The translations under genes and the position numbers were made by a program. Positions 21,218 through 32,476 of a DNA stretch of 64,000 nucleotides are shown here, piece after piece. Below the pieces are notes generated by a model that was not told the origin of the DNA, did no database searches, and was given only the letters and a program-made list of their open reading frames with translations. This DNA is from Isoetes taiwanensis (Eukaryota; Streptophyta; Lycopodiopsida; Isoetales; Isoetaceae): the NCBI GenBank assembly GCA_021234155.1, contig JAJEKV010000057.1, positions 7,350,623-7,414,622 of the forward strand, in the 5' to 3' direction. How positions within the stretch are numbered: position 1 is the first letter of the stretch; each line of letters opens with the position of its first letter.

Positions 21218-24200
21218 CTATGATGAAGCCCCCATTCTCATGAGGAGCCATTGAATTTCCACAAGTCTTCTGTAGGAATTAGGTGACATCTTGCTGCTTG
21301 TAACATAAAAAAGGGCATGTCATAAAGGTAAAAACTAAAATTACATATGCAGATCCTCTTGGTGTACATGCGTGATGGGATGATCACCTTGGGGTCGAAC
21401 AAATGATAAGTTAGCTTTTGAAAATATGAAACCTTGCTTAGCAAAATAGGCCACACACACTGAACTGCTAAAATGGCTTTTGCACATAAACAGTACACGT
21501 AATGACCTACATATCACAACATACAAACAATTACATACTTCATGTATGCCCGACCAGAAGCCAACAGATCTTAGCAGCTTCCAAATCCAAAGCTGTGGAG
21601 GACCGCGGGAATCGGCGATTATTGTTGCCCCATGCAAGACCATATTCAGGCATGCCATGTACATACTTACTGCGTTTAGGTGCCAGTGGCAAACCATGAA
21701 CAGGTGAAATGTCTTAAAAATGTTGCTTGTTCATCATTCTCAACACATAGAATTTTATTGACTATAGTCCAAGAGCTAAAGCATCGAACTAAAAAAAAAT
21801 GGAACAGATTTGAAATGGTGGATAGCTGAAGGAATCTACACTGAGATTATTAGCTCATAAATCCAAACATTTCACATACTCAGGACATAGTCTATGAAAT
21901 CGAGGAAATGAGCAAAACAGTAAATTGAAACAGTTATTAACAAATTAAATGTACTCCACTTCTTCAAAGGCAGTTGTATTCTGTTGTTCTATGGCCATAA
22001 TATATGCAATCACAGCACAGCAAAGAACTACACAGACATGAAACTTGCAAGTTTGTACTTGTTGGGCTTTTGTGTGATAAACAGGACTTCAAACTGCCAT
22101 GGTGTTCACCGTCAATGTTCTTGAAATCAACCATCGATCGCTTAAACCGCTTAACTTGATCTGTAGATAGTAATGAACTTGTAAATCAACTGAAAATATA
22201 GGTAGACATATAGAAATAAATCAGCTGAAAATATAGCAACACATATAAGTAGAAATATTGAGAATAATTAGTGCTTTTCAACTAAAATGTTAAATATAAG
22301 CACAAACCTCTTTGTCATTCATTAAAGCCACATCAAAGATAAGATTAATAACAACATTCACCCAAGTTGTTTCCTTGCCCTACAAATACAGGCTGCATAC
22401 ATGTTGATCAAAGATTTGATACATCAGAGCATATACTTGTGTAGAGTTAAATGCCCATAAAGCTCAGCATTTCAAGTTCAAGGTCAAGGAAAGCTAGGAG
22501 GGCTCATACTCTAGAAGCTCACCAAAATAACCTGCCCATTGCTTTGGAAAAAGTGATCCTTCAGAATAGCTCATATAATCTATGTCAATTACGGAAAGAT
22601 AAAAGAATCTCCATGAACCAACATGAGAAAATGAAAGAAAAAAGATGGAACATGCAAGAATTTTGTATGCTTCATGTTGCTCCACGTGAGAACAAAAACT
22701 TTATAAAGAATAACTTAGCCCACAAAAACAGCTCCAGCCACAAACCATCTTTATTTTTTAGTTGTCTATAAGACAAAAAGTGCCTACCACAATGTTGAGA
22801 ATCCATAACATGATCTTTTAGAGAAGTACTGCATCGAGCAGGACAGCATGCTGCCTACAGGGAAGGAAAACAACATTTAAGGACATGCATTAACAATTCT
22901 GGTATCATTGGTATAACAGCAAGAAATTAGAAACATATAACTACATGCTCCTAGCCTGTTGGCAAAATGCACAAAACTTTTATTGTAAATTTCTCATTTA
23001 GATCCCTAGTGCAAATATGAAGACATCTGCATAGGCCTTTGTAGAAGCTAGTTTGAATATAGACTCTAACAGCTTATATAATGTTATTTGGAAGTAGAAT
23101 TATTGAAATGATCTCTTGTTACGTGGACTTCTAATTGCTAGAGATGAATAACTGGAAAAAAGGGACGTAAATTATCTACCTTCGACCAAGGTGTGTCAAG
23201 TCTACTGTTACTTAAGCCATGAACACCAGAAAAGACCTCTTAGGCAGCTAGATCACCATGATATAGACTATGTGACATGTAGCCCATCTTCTGTGAAACA
23301 AAATCTGCTACGAGCAGATTGCATACAATCAAGAGTTTTAATATACATATTTTTCTGTAAATAGACGCAAGGACTTGAGCCAAGAATTAAAATACTTGAG
23401 ATGCCATACCTTGATCTTTGTGGGTGAGCATTCTCCATCTTATGATGAGGCAGCTCATATGCATATGTGCGCTGAGATGGGTGCACAATATAGTGCCAAT
23501 ATATTGATCATGCAGGCTGAAGTATTGTCACAATACATGCTGGAATAGGTGGAGGCAAGAACCTTAATATGCTCTTGAAGCATTTGCCAGATATAGTAGA
23601 GGATCATGCTATGATGTTTCGATTGTGAAGGCTTAAGACCATTTTGTCTCACCACTTTTAAAGTGTGACGATGATCAGGTCCTCTGGAACAGAGCATTAT
23701 GCTATAGGAATCTCTTGCTAGAATCTATCTAATCTTACAATGACTATAGATGACATGCTTGGAAGGGATTTTCGAATAGAGCATTCTGCTGCAGCAATCT
23801 CTTGCTGGAATCTATCTAATCCTACAATGCATTTAAACTACATGTTTGGATGATTTGTCAAACTTAAGACATGAATATACATGATATTGAGAATGTACAT
23901 GGAAATACAAAAGAAATATACATGAATATACATGAATATTCATGATATGATGTCAACTCAATAGGATTTTCTAGAAGAGCTGGATAATATAAGTTCTTTT
24001 GTTATGGATTGCTGTAATAACGGAAGACCTAGACAATTTAAACTAGAATTCTTTGCCCTGGAGTTATAGTTCCGATCTGTATAGATATTGGCCCTACATA
24101 CATCACTCATAGCCCAGTAAAAGTGAGAAAGGCATAGAAGAGTCTCCATTCTAATTTAAAAGTGAACATTACTATTGCATTGCTATAGAACATAATGGGT

Positions 24201-24800
24201 CTCTCTGCACTTTGTTTTTGCCAATATGTTTGTCTTTATTCCCAATAAAAACATGGAACATACGAAGGGAACAGACATAGCTATACAAGCCTCAGGAATG
24301 GCGAATGTAGAAAATTTACACAGTACATCTATCAGCAGAATCATGCTCCATACATGGTCAAAGTAGTGTGTATAGAAGAATATCACTCCCATTAAGACCA
24401 TGAAGCAGTAATAATAGTTTTGTAGCAAACCATAAAACTCTGAACTAACCAGTTAAGATCAAGCCTAAGATACATGAAGAAAAGAAGATTACCTGGAGAC
24501 CGTACCAGATAGGTTCCTTAAGCATTGAAGGGGTTCCTCAAACAGAAAGACATAAGAAAAACACTGCTTCAAAATAGACCAGTTCACAGATTCATCGCTA
24601 TGATCCAAGCCTAAGACCTTGCACGGTGAGTGGATCCATTGGTTACTTGACCATCTTCCATTGCTTGTAATGCCATGGTATGAGTCCAAAACGAATCCTG
24701 AGAAACAAAAGAAAGCACATGCAGAACTAAAATGGCATGGTAGTTCCGGTGAAGGCCTGGCCAAATGTACCTGCAAAGGACGACATAGTTCGGCCCCCAT
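21218..24800 (-). CDS. Probable multi-exon gene of unknown function (Cys/His-rich segment)
   Basis: Minus-strand exons with GT-AG borders and mutually compatible phases: 24800-24771 (MGAELCRPLQ), 24697-24618, 23683-23653, 23471-23410, 23210-23180, 22854-22788, 22579-22532, about 22491-22466, 22379-22308. Each reads through without stops in the frame set by the one before. Notable parts: HHKMENAHPQRS, then RLDTPWSK joined to AACCPARCSTSLKDHV and MDSQHC, a Cys/His-rich stretch, and KETTWVNVVINLIFDVALM. Downstream exons are less certain; candidates lie at about 22160-22110, 21709-21550 and a last exon 21293-21218 (KMSPNSYRRLVEIQWLLM...). No family recognised; the exon chain is hand-built. A 5' UTR exon may lie at about 25270-25085. 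Confidence 0.4.
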
Positions 24801-25461
24801 AACTCTGCTCACAGCGACCCACCAAACTCCAGGTAAGATTCTCCAGAAAATGTGATCACAGTGATTGTGAGTTTTACCAAAGGGACAGGAGGGAAGGCAG
24901 GTGGAGCATGCCGGACGTAAGCGACCTCATAAGAGAAAATGTAAAAGAATAGATTTCTTTAAGCAAATGCCAAAATATGGCCTAAAAGCAAATGTGGAAG
25001 TATGGCAATAATAGATCTGTAGAATGCTACCTGCGGAAATATGGCCGTAATAGCTACCTGCAAGACAAAAAAAACTAACCTGATTAAGCCGCGTTCAAGC
25101 TATATCTCACAAAGAAGCGGCCACGAAGAAGAAAATCCGACGGAAGCGAGAGAAAAGGTAACCCCAGAGCGGAGAGATTGAGCCGCTCCAATCTCCGTTT
25201 GTATTTTTCTGCCTTTTTCTAATTTTAATAGCGGTCGATCTGCAAATCTGAAGATCTTACGGGTTAGACCATGCCACATCAAATTCTGCTGACATGTATG
25301 GGCTACGTGGATAGCCTAGAATTGCAAGGAGGGTTGCACGCTTGGTTAGGCTGGCGTGCTAAAAATAAAAAATAAAAATAAAACAAAACAAACAAATGTT
25401 GACTCTCCAATTGCCATTTCTTTTTGTGTCTAAACATAACCAGAAATTGCAAAAGAGTGAA

Positions 25462-25840
25462 TGGGAGATAACAAGTCAGATTCTACTATTATTTGAAACC
25501 ATATGGCATTGGAAGTTTCGCCTCTTACCATCTAGTAAAGACATGTGAGATTAGGTTTAAGATTGCTATTACGAAATAGAAGATGGTGTGCTTTTATTTA
25601 TCTTTAGCAATTATCTATTGTGGCTTCTTTTTTTACATTGGATAGAAGAAAATGATGAGTATTGTCTGAGAATTGCTGCCTTCAAAATGCTAGAAAGACA
25701 CCAAATTGCTCGCAACTAAAATAAAAAACTCCGCGGCTAGAACCGAACTAGAAGCCATCAGTTGAATGGAGATTGATTGCTAATCGCATATAATCTCGGT
25801 GTATAATTGGAAAAATATTGAACAAGATGCAGACGCACAA
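25462..25840 (+). repeat. Dispersed repeat, copy 2
   Basis: Same repeat as 19683-20157, same orientation, 5.8 kb away. Here it ends directly in a long (GAAAAC)n microsatellite, as if that were the tail of a retroposon. Confidence 0.7.
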
Positions 25841-25845
25841 TGAGA

Positions 25846-25878
25846 AAAAAAACGAAAACGAAAACAAAAACAAAAACA

Positions 25879-25913
<35 letters not shown>

Positions 25914-25923
25914 AAAGAAAACC
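25846..25923. repeat. (GAAAAC)n/(AAAAAC)n microsatellite
   Basis: About twelve hexamer units. It yields an artificial Phe-Val repeat in translation and should not be read as a gene. Confidence 0.95.
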
Positions 25924-25935
25924 AAAATCAAAACA

Positions 25936-26858
25936 TTCTGGTGAGAGACTCGTCTAGATGGGAAAACCGGCCGTAGATAGGCATATCTTTCATCACAGCA
26001 GTATATACAAAGTTTGGAATATCCAAGTGGGGTAGCCGACCATAGGAACCTTATCGGAGTACCCCTGAAAAATAACAAGGAACCAAGTCCAGGTAGCATG
26101 TGGAGACGGTGTTGCATTTGGAAGGGCCAAAGAGAGGTGTCATGCGAGGGCTTATCATCGGGATAAAAAACCCTGCCCTTTTGGGTTTTCGAGGAAAACC
26201 CTAATGAGAAACCCTCGCCCGGGGGCTCCGGACCGCCAACCTTGTATAGAGAGGATGCAGCGTAAAAAAGTCCTCGACTCACTGCGCGAAGCAGCTACAA
26301 TGGAGTGAGCCTGCCATAAGTGACAAAAAGGATAAAAAAAGAACCCATTCAGTGTGAGAGAAAAAAAGGATGACTCGATACTTAGAAAATTGTTAACAAG
26401 GTGTCTATGGGAAAATTATAAACGAGAAATCAAAGACCATGTATAAAATGCCCCCCTAAAGAAAAATGAGGAGGGGGACTGGTCACGGGCGCCACGCGAA
26501 ACAAAAAACCTCCCAATGTGGAGGGGTTGTTCATGCGTGCCATGCAATGGAGGGGCTGTTCACGCATGCCACGTGAAAAAACAAATCGTCCTCAGCCGGA
26601 GGGGTTGGTCATGCGCACCACGCGATAGCAAAAAGCTGATAAAAAACCATTACTGAAAATGTATACATGGGAACAAGAGATCGGGAGAGGGGATCAGGGA
26701 GGGAAAAGTGGGCACACGTACATTGCTGTGAGAAGACGCCGATAAGGATGAAGGGAGCAAGATGCATATAAATAGTCTCGTCTCTCCCCAGAATGGCGAT
26801 CCGACGGTGTCGAATCACTGGCATTCTGGTAAGAGACCCGTCTAGATGGGAAAACCGG
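25936..26858. repeat. Direct repeat pair and GCGTGCCA-type subrepeats
   Basis: A ~39-bp sequence, CATTCTGGT(G/A)AGAGAC(T/C)CG plus TCTAGATGGGAAAACCGGCC, occurs at 25936-25974 and 26820-26858. Between them, at 26470-26630, are three or four copies of GGAGGGG(T/C)TG(T/G)TCA(C/T)GCG followed by (T/C)GCCACGCGA. These could be terminal or subterminal repeats of the recombinase-bearing element to the right. Confidence 0.6.
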
Positions 26859-26881
26859 CCAATCCAAAGAGAATTTCCCTC

Positions 26882-27507
26882 TTAAAGACCCAGGTGGTGG
26901 GAGAGGGAGAGCTGTTGGTGCAAAGCATGAGCCGAAGGAGAACGCCAATGTCCATGAGTGCGTGCAATCTCATTGTCAACACCACGAGCTGCCACTGCAG
27001 AAGCACCTCCTCGACGACCTGCTTGAGTGCCATAGAGGGAACGGTCTAAGCTGATTGCCGTCAATCAATGCCGCCACCACTGCTGTGCAGTGTAATAAGA
27101 GAGGGGACGATGTGGTCAAGGAGCAAAGGTAGATGAGGGCAAGAAGAGAGGGCATGCCGAATACCTGATTGACGAACTAAAAGAGGTAGCGGCGAGGAGA
27201 CAGGGGAAGGTAGATTGAGGAGTTGGTGAAAAAAGGCAATGGTCGCGGATGCGGAAAGGAGCGAGGATGAGGAGGATTGATTGTCTTGGAGAGATGCAAA
27301 AAAGGCAGCAATAGTAATAGGAGATGCAGGGAGAGAAGGAAGGGACATATGCGAGCACCAGGCGACAAAGCGGCGAAAAGTGGCAGAATACGCACAGAGT
27401 GTAGTAGGCACGCGAGAAGATAGCAGGAATGGCAAGATAGAAAAATACAGGTGCAGTTCACTGAAGGGTACAAGCCAAAAAATGGCTGAAAATAAACAAA
27501 AAGACAT
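26882..27507 (-). pseudogene. Tyrosine recombinase (DIRS/Crypton-like), frameshifted and internally deleted
   Basis: 27507-27061 reads an N-terminal SAM-like/core-binding part: TTLCAYSATFRRFVAWC, then LPASPITIAAFFASLQD and SATIAFFHQLLNLPSPV. In a different frame, 27064-26882 gives the catalytic C-terminus: GTQAGRRGGASAVAARGVDN and ARTHGHWRSPSA. That is the Arg-Arg-Gly-Gly and H-G-x-W pattern of eukaryotic tyrosine recombinases. The middle of the catalytic domain is missing, the usual H of HxxR is Gln, and no catalytic Tyr follows. No RT of DIRS type was found nearby, so Crypton versus DIRS is unresolved. Confidence 0.65.
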
Positions 27508-27639
27508 ATAGTTAGGACATTACTAGAAAAGACAACGAAGAGCAAAGACTGCAACATGTCGACGACAACCAGCAAAAGAAGCAGAAAGATGGGAAAGAAT
27601 GGCCTGGGAAAACTCATCAAAGAACATGGAATCAGGGAT

Positions 27640-27990
27640 AGGTTCTATACGTACAAAATTAAAATTCCTGACATATAAAGTCAAAAAATACGTATTTTTT
27701 AATAAAATACGTATTTAACGTATAAAAACCTCGCCGGTAGGAAAAAAAAATTTCGCGTCTGCGAAAAGCGATGGAAAGCGCGACGGAAATTTTTTCACAG
27801 ACGCTGGCAGTAAAAAAAAACGTCTGACGATTTTTTTTTTTTCGGGGTTGGCGCGCTGACGAAACCTTCTGTTTTAGCGTCTGTGAAAAACTTTCGCGAC
27901 GCTGAACAAGGTTTCAGCGTCTGTTTAAATTTGAAAAAAAAAATATATATATATATATATAAATATAAATATATATAACAGGAAGGAGAC
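27640..27990. repeat. Inverted subterminal-like repeats (GCGTCTGTGAAA) and AT tract
   Basis: AGCGTCTG(T/C)GAAAA-like motifs occur in both orientations (near 27756, 27795, 27873 and 27917), preceded by the palindromic AAATACGTATTT repeated twice and followed by A-rich and (AT)n sequence (27937-27975). The pattern resembles subterminal repeats of a DNA transposon. Confidence 0.5.
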
Positions 27991-30740
27991 GGCTGGAACA
28001 CATGAGATGGATATAACACTGGTGTAGCTTATGATGTTGCACAAGCTCAAAATACTAGAGCTGTGTATTCTCCTTTAATGCTATGGTTGCCTAAATACAA
28101 TGGCACCATGGGTACTAATGTGCATGGGTGGGAACCTCCCCAAAGATTAGATAGGATTGCCTAAAATACAATGGCACCATCAGGTAGTATGGTATTTTTG
28201 AATTTTCACATCATGTTGCTACATGGTTCCTATGGCTTGGTCATGCATTTGATGGTGCCATCATACTAGTCATGATGAGCAGGTTGACCCTTGGCATAAT
28301 TGGGCAAAGGTCTAAAATTGACTGCCTATTTGGTCTTCACAAAGGCTAGTTATGTAAAATGCCATGTTGTTGCCTCGTTAAAAACTATATGGTGACTACA
28401 ACACTATACTGAGTATTTTGGCAACTTTTGCATATGGTAAGGTGCCAATCCTTTTAAAAGCATTAACTTTAGCATTTTCGGAAGGGGCTTTCGTAGCAAA
28501 ATACATAGGAATTGTTTTAAACTAATCACGGTTTTTAGGCATAGCCATTATGGTGAATGTAACCATTCAGCATTTTAAATATGCTAATGTGGCTTGGGGC
28601 ATAAAAATATTTTCTGGCTTCAAAATGTATATATTTCAAACTAATTTGCCTTGGCTTTCCTAGGCATAGCCTTTATGGTAAATGTAACTATTGAGCCTTT
28701 CAATATGTCAATTTGGGTAGGGGGAACGTGAAAAATATTTTCAGGCTTCTAAGTGAAGTTATTGTGTGAATGTAAAACGTATGCTTGACGAAATACGTGA
28801 GAAGCATTAAGCCTAAGATGCATCCATGCTACACAATTTGCCTATGGTTGGATTTTGACTTAAAAATAATGCAATAGTCTTTGTTTCGTGTAAATCGATT
28901 TAGGGCATTAAATCCTATTTCCAGTATGACAGAAAGGTTTTACCTAATGTATGGGCTTAGAACTCAAGGCGTCGCATGAATCGGCTATTTCCTAATGCAG
29001 GGCAAATATCAAAAGAAAAAAATCGACACCAAAGCAGATATGCCGGATTTGGGCCTCACGATTTGGCTTGGCTTTTCATGTCTGAGATCTACAGACATAG
29101 AAATTTCGATTTAGGGCAAGACCGTGACACTTTTTTCATGCTCTATAATGGCCGAAAAGCCATAGCAAGCATCGATTCATGATGAGAATGTTTTATGCCA
29201 GAGCTTGAGCCATGCTATGGTGCGGTTTTGTTTAAACCGGGTTTGCCATAAGTCGGATTCAGGGAACATCTCCCTTTTAGCTTGATCGGCAGTGCTTTTT
29301 ACATGATCCAGATTCAGGATATAAAGTTTGAATCCTGTGTTGGTAGTTTCGCCACGGTTTCAGTGTTGAGACTTCCGGTGTTGGGGTTTTCGGCTGGCTA
29401 CAACAGCATGTGCCTACTTCTAGCTTGTGCCCATGATTACTTATAGTGTAAATTTGGATACATGATAATCTGATTTCGACAAACAACGGGACAAAGGCGG
29501 TATGAAATTTAAATGCAGGGGTAACTAATGCGGCATGGTTAGGAGCTTAAGGATTTCATCATTTAACCGATCAAAAACAATACTCGAGGTTCTTATTTGA
29601 TAGCAAATTTGCATGTGATGTTTTCAAATTCGTGCGGAGAAAATGTTAATAGATTTAAATGCACAAAACTAGTACTTCTTGTTTTACGGCTCATGGTTCT
29701 GTGGAATTATGAAATTCAGCTAGATTTAGTGCAGAACTACTAGCCTGATATTAAATTGTGACAGAGTAGTTGTATGTTCACAATAGTTTAAAAAGAGTTA
29801 TGTACTTAATACTTGAACACTAAAGTTACAAAATTGTGGCACCATGTTTATACACGGATTGCCAATGCATTTTGTGCTAGTGTCTGAAAAGGGCCAATGC
29901 ATATTTGTGCGATCTTTGTTAGGACCAATTCGCTAAAATAAAATATCTTTGCTATCAATGGCCATTACTATTGGTTCGATTAATATATGCTTATGCATAG
30001 AGGCTACTATGTCTGGGCAGATTTCTTTACTATGTCCGGGCAGATTTCTATACTTATAGGGACTTTCTATGCATGGCAAGGACTTCTAGAAACTTCTGTG
30101 ACTTGAAACATGAACATATTGTTATGAAATTTAAAACCATAAGCGCTAAGCTCTTAAGGTTCTGAGATAATTTAAGATTTCAGTTCCTTCTTTTCTTGTT
30201 AACGATGTCTCGGGGCAAGGTTACAATTGGTGATCGATGATAAACCGAGAGACCCAATGTACCTTTTGGCCCTTGCATCGTTCACGGATGCTAACGTTTG
30301 CATGTTTGGGCTGCAGTGCGGGCTCTCTCCTCCAATTGTCAACTTTTTTTGCTTTTAGGGATGTTGTTATCAGGAAAAAGGGTGGAATATCTTCACATAA
30401 AAACTCGAAATATATGCACAGCGATTATGATCACCAAAGATATGTATATTACTAGACTTTCTGGTAAAAGAAAAGGATGTTATCACATTTTTTCACTTTA
30501 TATTACTACGTTTGTTGCTTTCTAAAGCTATACTTTCAAATATTCTACATGCTAAAGGAAAAAGACTTGGTAATAGGAAAATATTGAACGACCTCAGACA
30601 AATATAGTACTTATTTTGTATTCAGGAAGGACTCATCTGGAATAGGGCCTGGGTAGTGCCAGGACAGAATTTCTCTAGCTTCGGTTAAGTGACCAAGTTA
30701 GGAGTATGACTTTGGTTAGATTAGATCCTAGGCAAAGGAA
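27991..30740. other. Intergenic, with one ~125-bp tandem duplication
   Basis: No gene recognised. GGCATAGCC(A/T)TTATGGT(G/A)AATGTAAC begins two diverged tandem copies at about 28538 and 28667. Elsewhere only short frames. Confidence 0.5.
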
Positions 30741-30742
30741 AG

Positions 30743-30770
<28 letters not shown>

Positions 30771-30773
<3 letters not shown>

Positions 30774-30865
30774 TGTCCTGTTCCCCTGGACCAAGCCAAG
30801 ACATCCTAACAGATTTCAATCCGCCAGGACTTATCAGCCACTAGCCATTGACTAGTGAAGCCTTA
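30771..30865. repeat. 95-bp terminal direct repeat, copy next to RT
   Basis: Identical, base for base, to 34625-34719. It abuts an (AT)n tract on one side and the broken RT gene on the other. Confidence 0.95.
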
Positions 30866-32185
30866 AATATTGTTTTTCCAAACTATTTGCATGCTCCCCC
30901 CACCATTGATTTTGTACCAAACATTATTTTTCCTGCTCCCATTTGCCTGATGCTTCCAGACTAATTTCGTAATGTGTGTCATTACATGACATATGCCCTC
31001 CACCCCATCCAATGGGATATTCTCATAGCATTTCGCTATATCTGCTACAAAGACATCGGAGATTTCTGCTGGTATGTTGTTAATCACATCATAAACTGAG
31101 TTAATCATCCACGACCCTTTGATCTTCTTCTTTCTAAACATATTGATTGCAGCCAGCTTTGCCTCAGAGATTGCAGGCCAGATTTCCATGAAAGAGTTTA
31201 GTATTTTGGCTACCAACATAGCTAATTGTGAGAAGATGGAGTCATGTGCATTAGTTATCCATCGATAACTTTGTTTGTGGGCTTTAAAGATACCTAGTAA
31301 ATAGGGTAGATCCAAAGTGTTGAGTTCCCATTTGCCCAGGAACACTTTGATTTGTTTACTACAGATTTCCTGTACCTCTAATATTGTGTTGTCCACTTTG
31401 CAAAAATCATTGCTATCCAGTCTTGATTTAGCCTCTTGCCGTATATGTCTTGGGCATATGAAGGCCGGATTATTATCCGCCTTATCTATCCCTGCTATAT
31501 ACAGTTTATTGTTCAGCCATTCTATGTTTTTGGTAATCTTGCGATCAATGATGTGAAACTTTTTCTTTGTCTGTTTTTCCTTGATGAAGTCCTTGGCCAT
31601 CCTATATGCTGTCCTGATAATTTCCTTTCTGCATCTGTCAACCTTTTGCTTTGGTTCCGAAATCAGGCCAAATCTGTGCACGTGGAAGAATTGGTCCACT
31701 GAAATCTGTATTTCCTTTTTGAACTGCATTAGCGTGAAAGGTTTGTCAGGAATATAGTTTAATCCTGTTCCTAGCCAATTCCTTAGTGCTTTGTTATGCA
31801 CTATATCCAGATCCATGGTCCTGATATGTCCCACTTCTTTGCAAATGTATTTTTGTAACGTGGGATTATTGCACGGACATCCCATTTCCACATCATCTGC
31901 AAACACCTTGCGTGGTTTATATAACATGTTTCTTAGGCTTCCCATAAACTTCCAACCGTATGTGGTTTCCTCACACATTTTTTCTCCCATGCCGCCAAAG
32001 TGTTGACTCATAACCTCCTTAAATACCTTTGTGAACCTAATCTTTTCCACTGCCTTGGAGAAAAAGTTGAAGTGCACAAACTTTTTGCCCTGCTTTTCCT
32101 TGACGGTTATGAGCTTATATCTGCCCTCCGCCATTATAACTAAAGTCCTGGTTTTAGTCTGTGTATTTACAGCAAGAAATCCCAT
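30863..32185 (-). pseudogene. Reverse transcriptase, PLE/TERT-like core, 3'-truncated
   Basis: 440 codons. Seen: NWLGTGLNYIPDKPFTLMQF (residues ~136-155), AGIDKADNNPAFIC (231-244), LPYLLGIFKAHK (293-304), WITNAHDSIFSQLAMLVAKI (309-328) and motif A VADIAKCYENIPLDG (380-394; Asp382 is the expected catalytic residue). The frame then crosses into the 95-bp repeat and stops. Motif B and the YxDD motif are missing, so no active polymerase. KAHK and CYENIP correspond to the PKxHK and LYTNIP motifs of Penelope-like RTs. The DKAxNN signature resembles an animal RT family I remember but cannot verify. The homologous gene of element 2 has the missing half. No GIY-YIG, integrase or RNase H seen. Confidence 0.75.
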
Positions 32186-32476
32186 CAGCTATGAATTAAA
32201 ATTATAACTAAACAACTTACCCTGTGTTGTGATACCGTTTTGGTCTTGATTTTGGGATTCGGCGTTTCTCCAGTACCTATTGCTCTTATTTAGGCAAAAA
32301 TGCCTTTCCATTGGTTTCCCTAATTGGGAAACATATCTTAAGCGTGAGCCATGCTCACTTTTGCCCTTGTTTCAAGTTAGTCTTAACAGCTTTTACACAA
32401 TATCCTAAGTTTAAACCCTTTCCTAGATTATGCTAGATTTTATCATGATAGAGCAGTACACTTACATTTTGACGGT

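Noticed and set aside
25758-26282. 174-codon minus-strand frame rich in Phe-Val
   Set aside because: It is a translation of the (GAAAAC)n microsatellite plus repeat DNA; no protein-like composition.
27061-27620. Overlapping hydrophobic frames beside the recombinase
   Set aside because: Shadow frames of the recombinase N-terminal region; only one frame has the SAM-like pattern.
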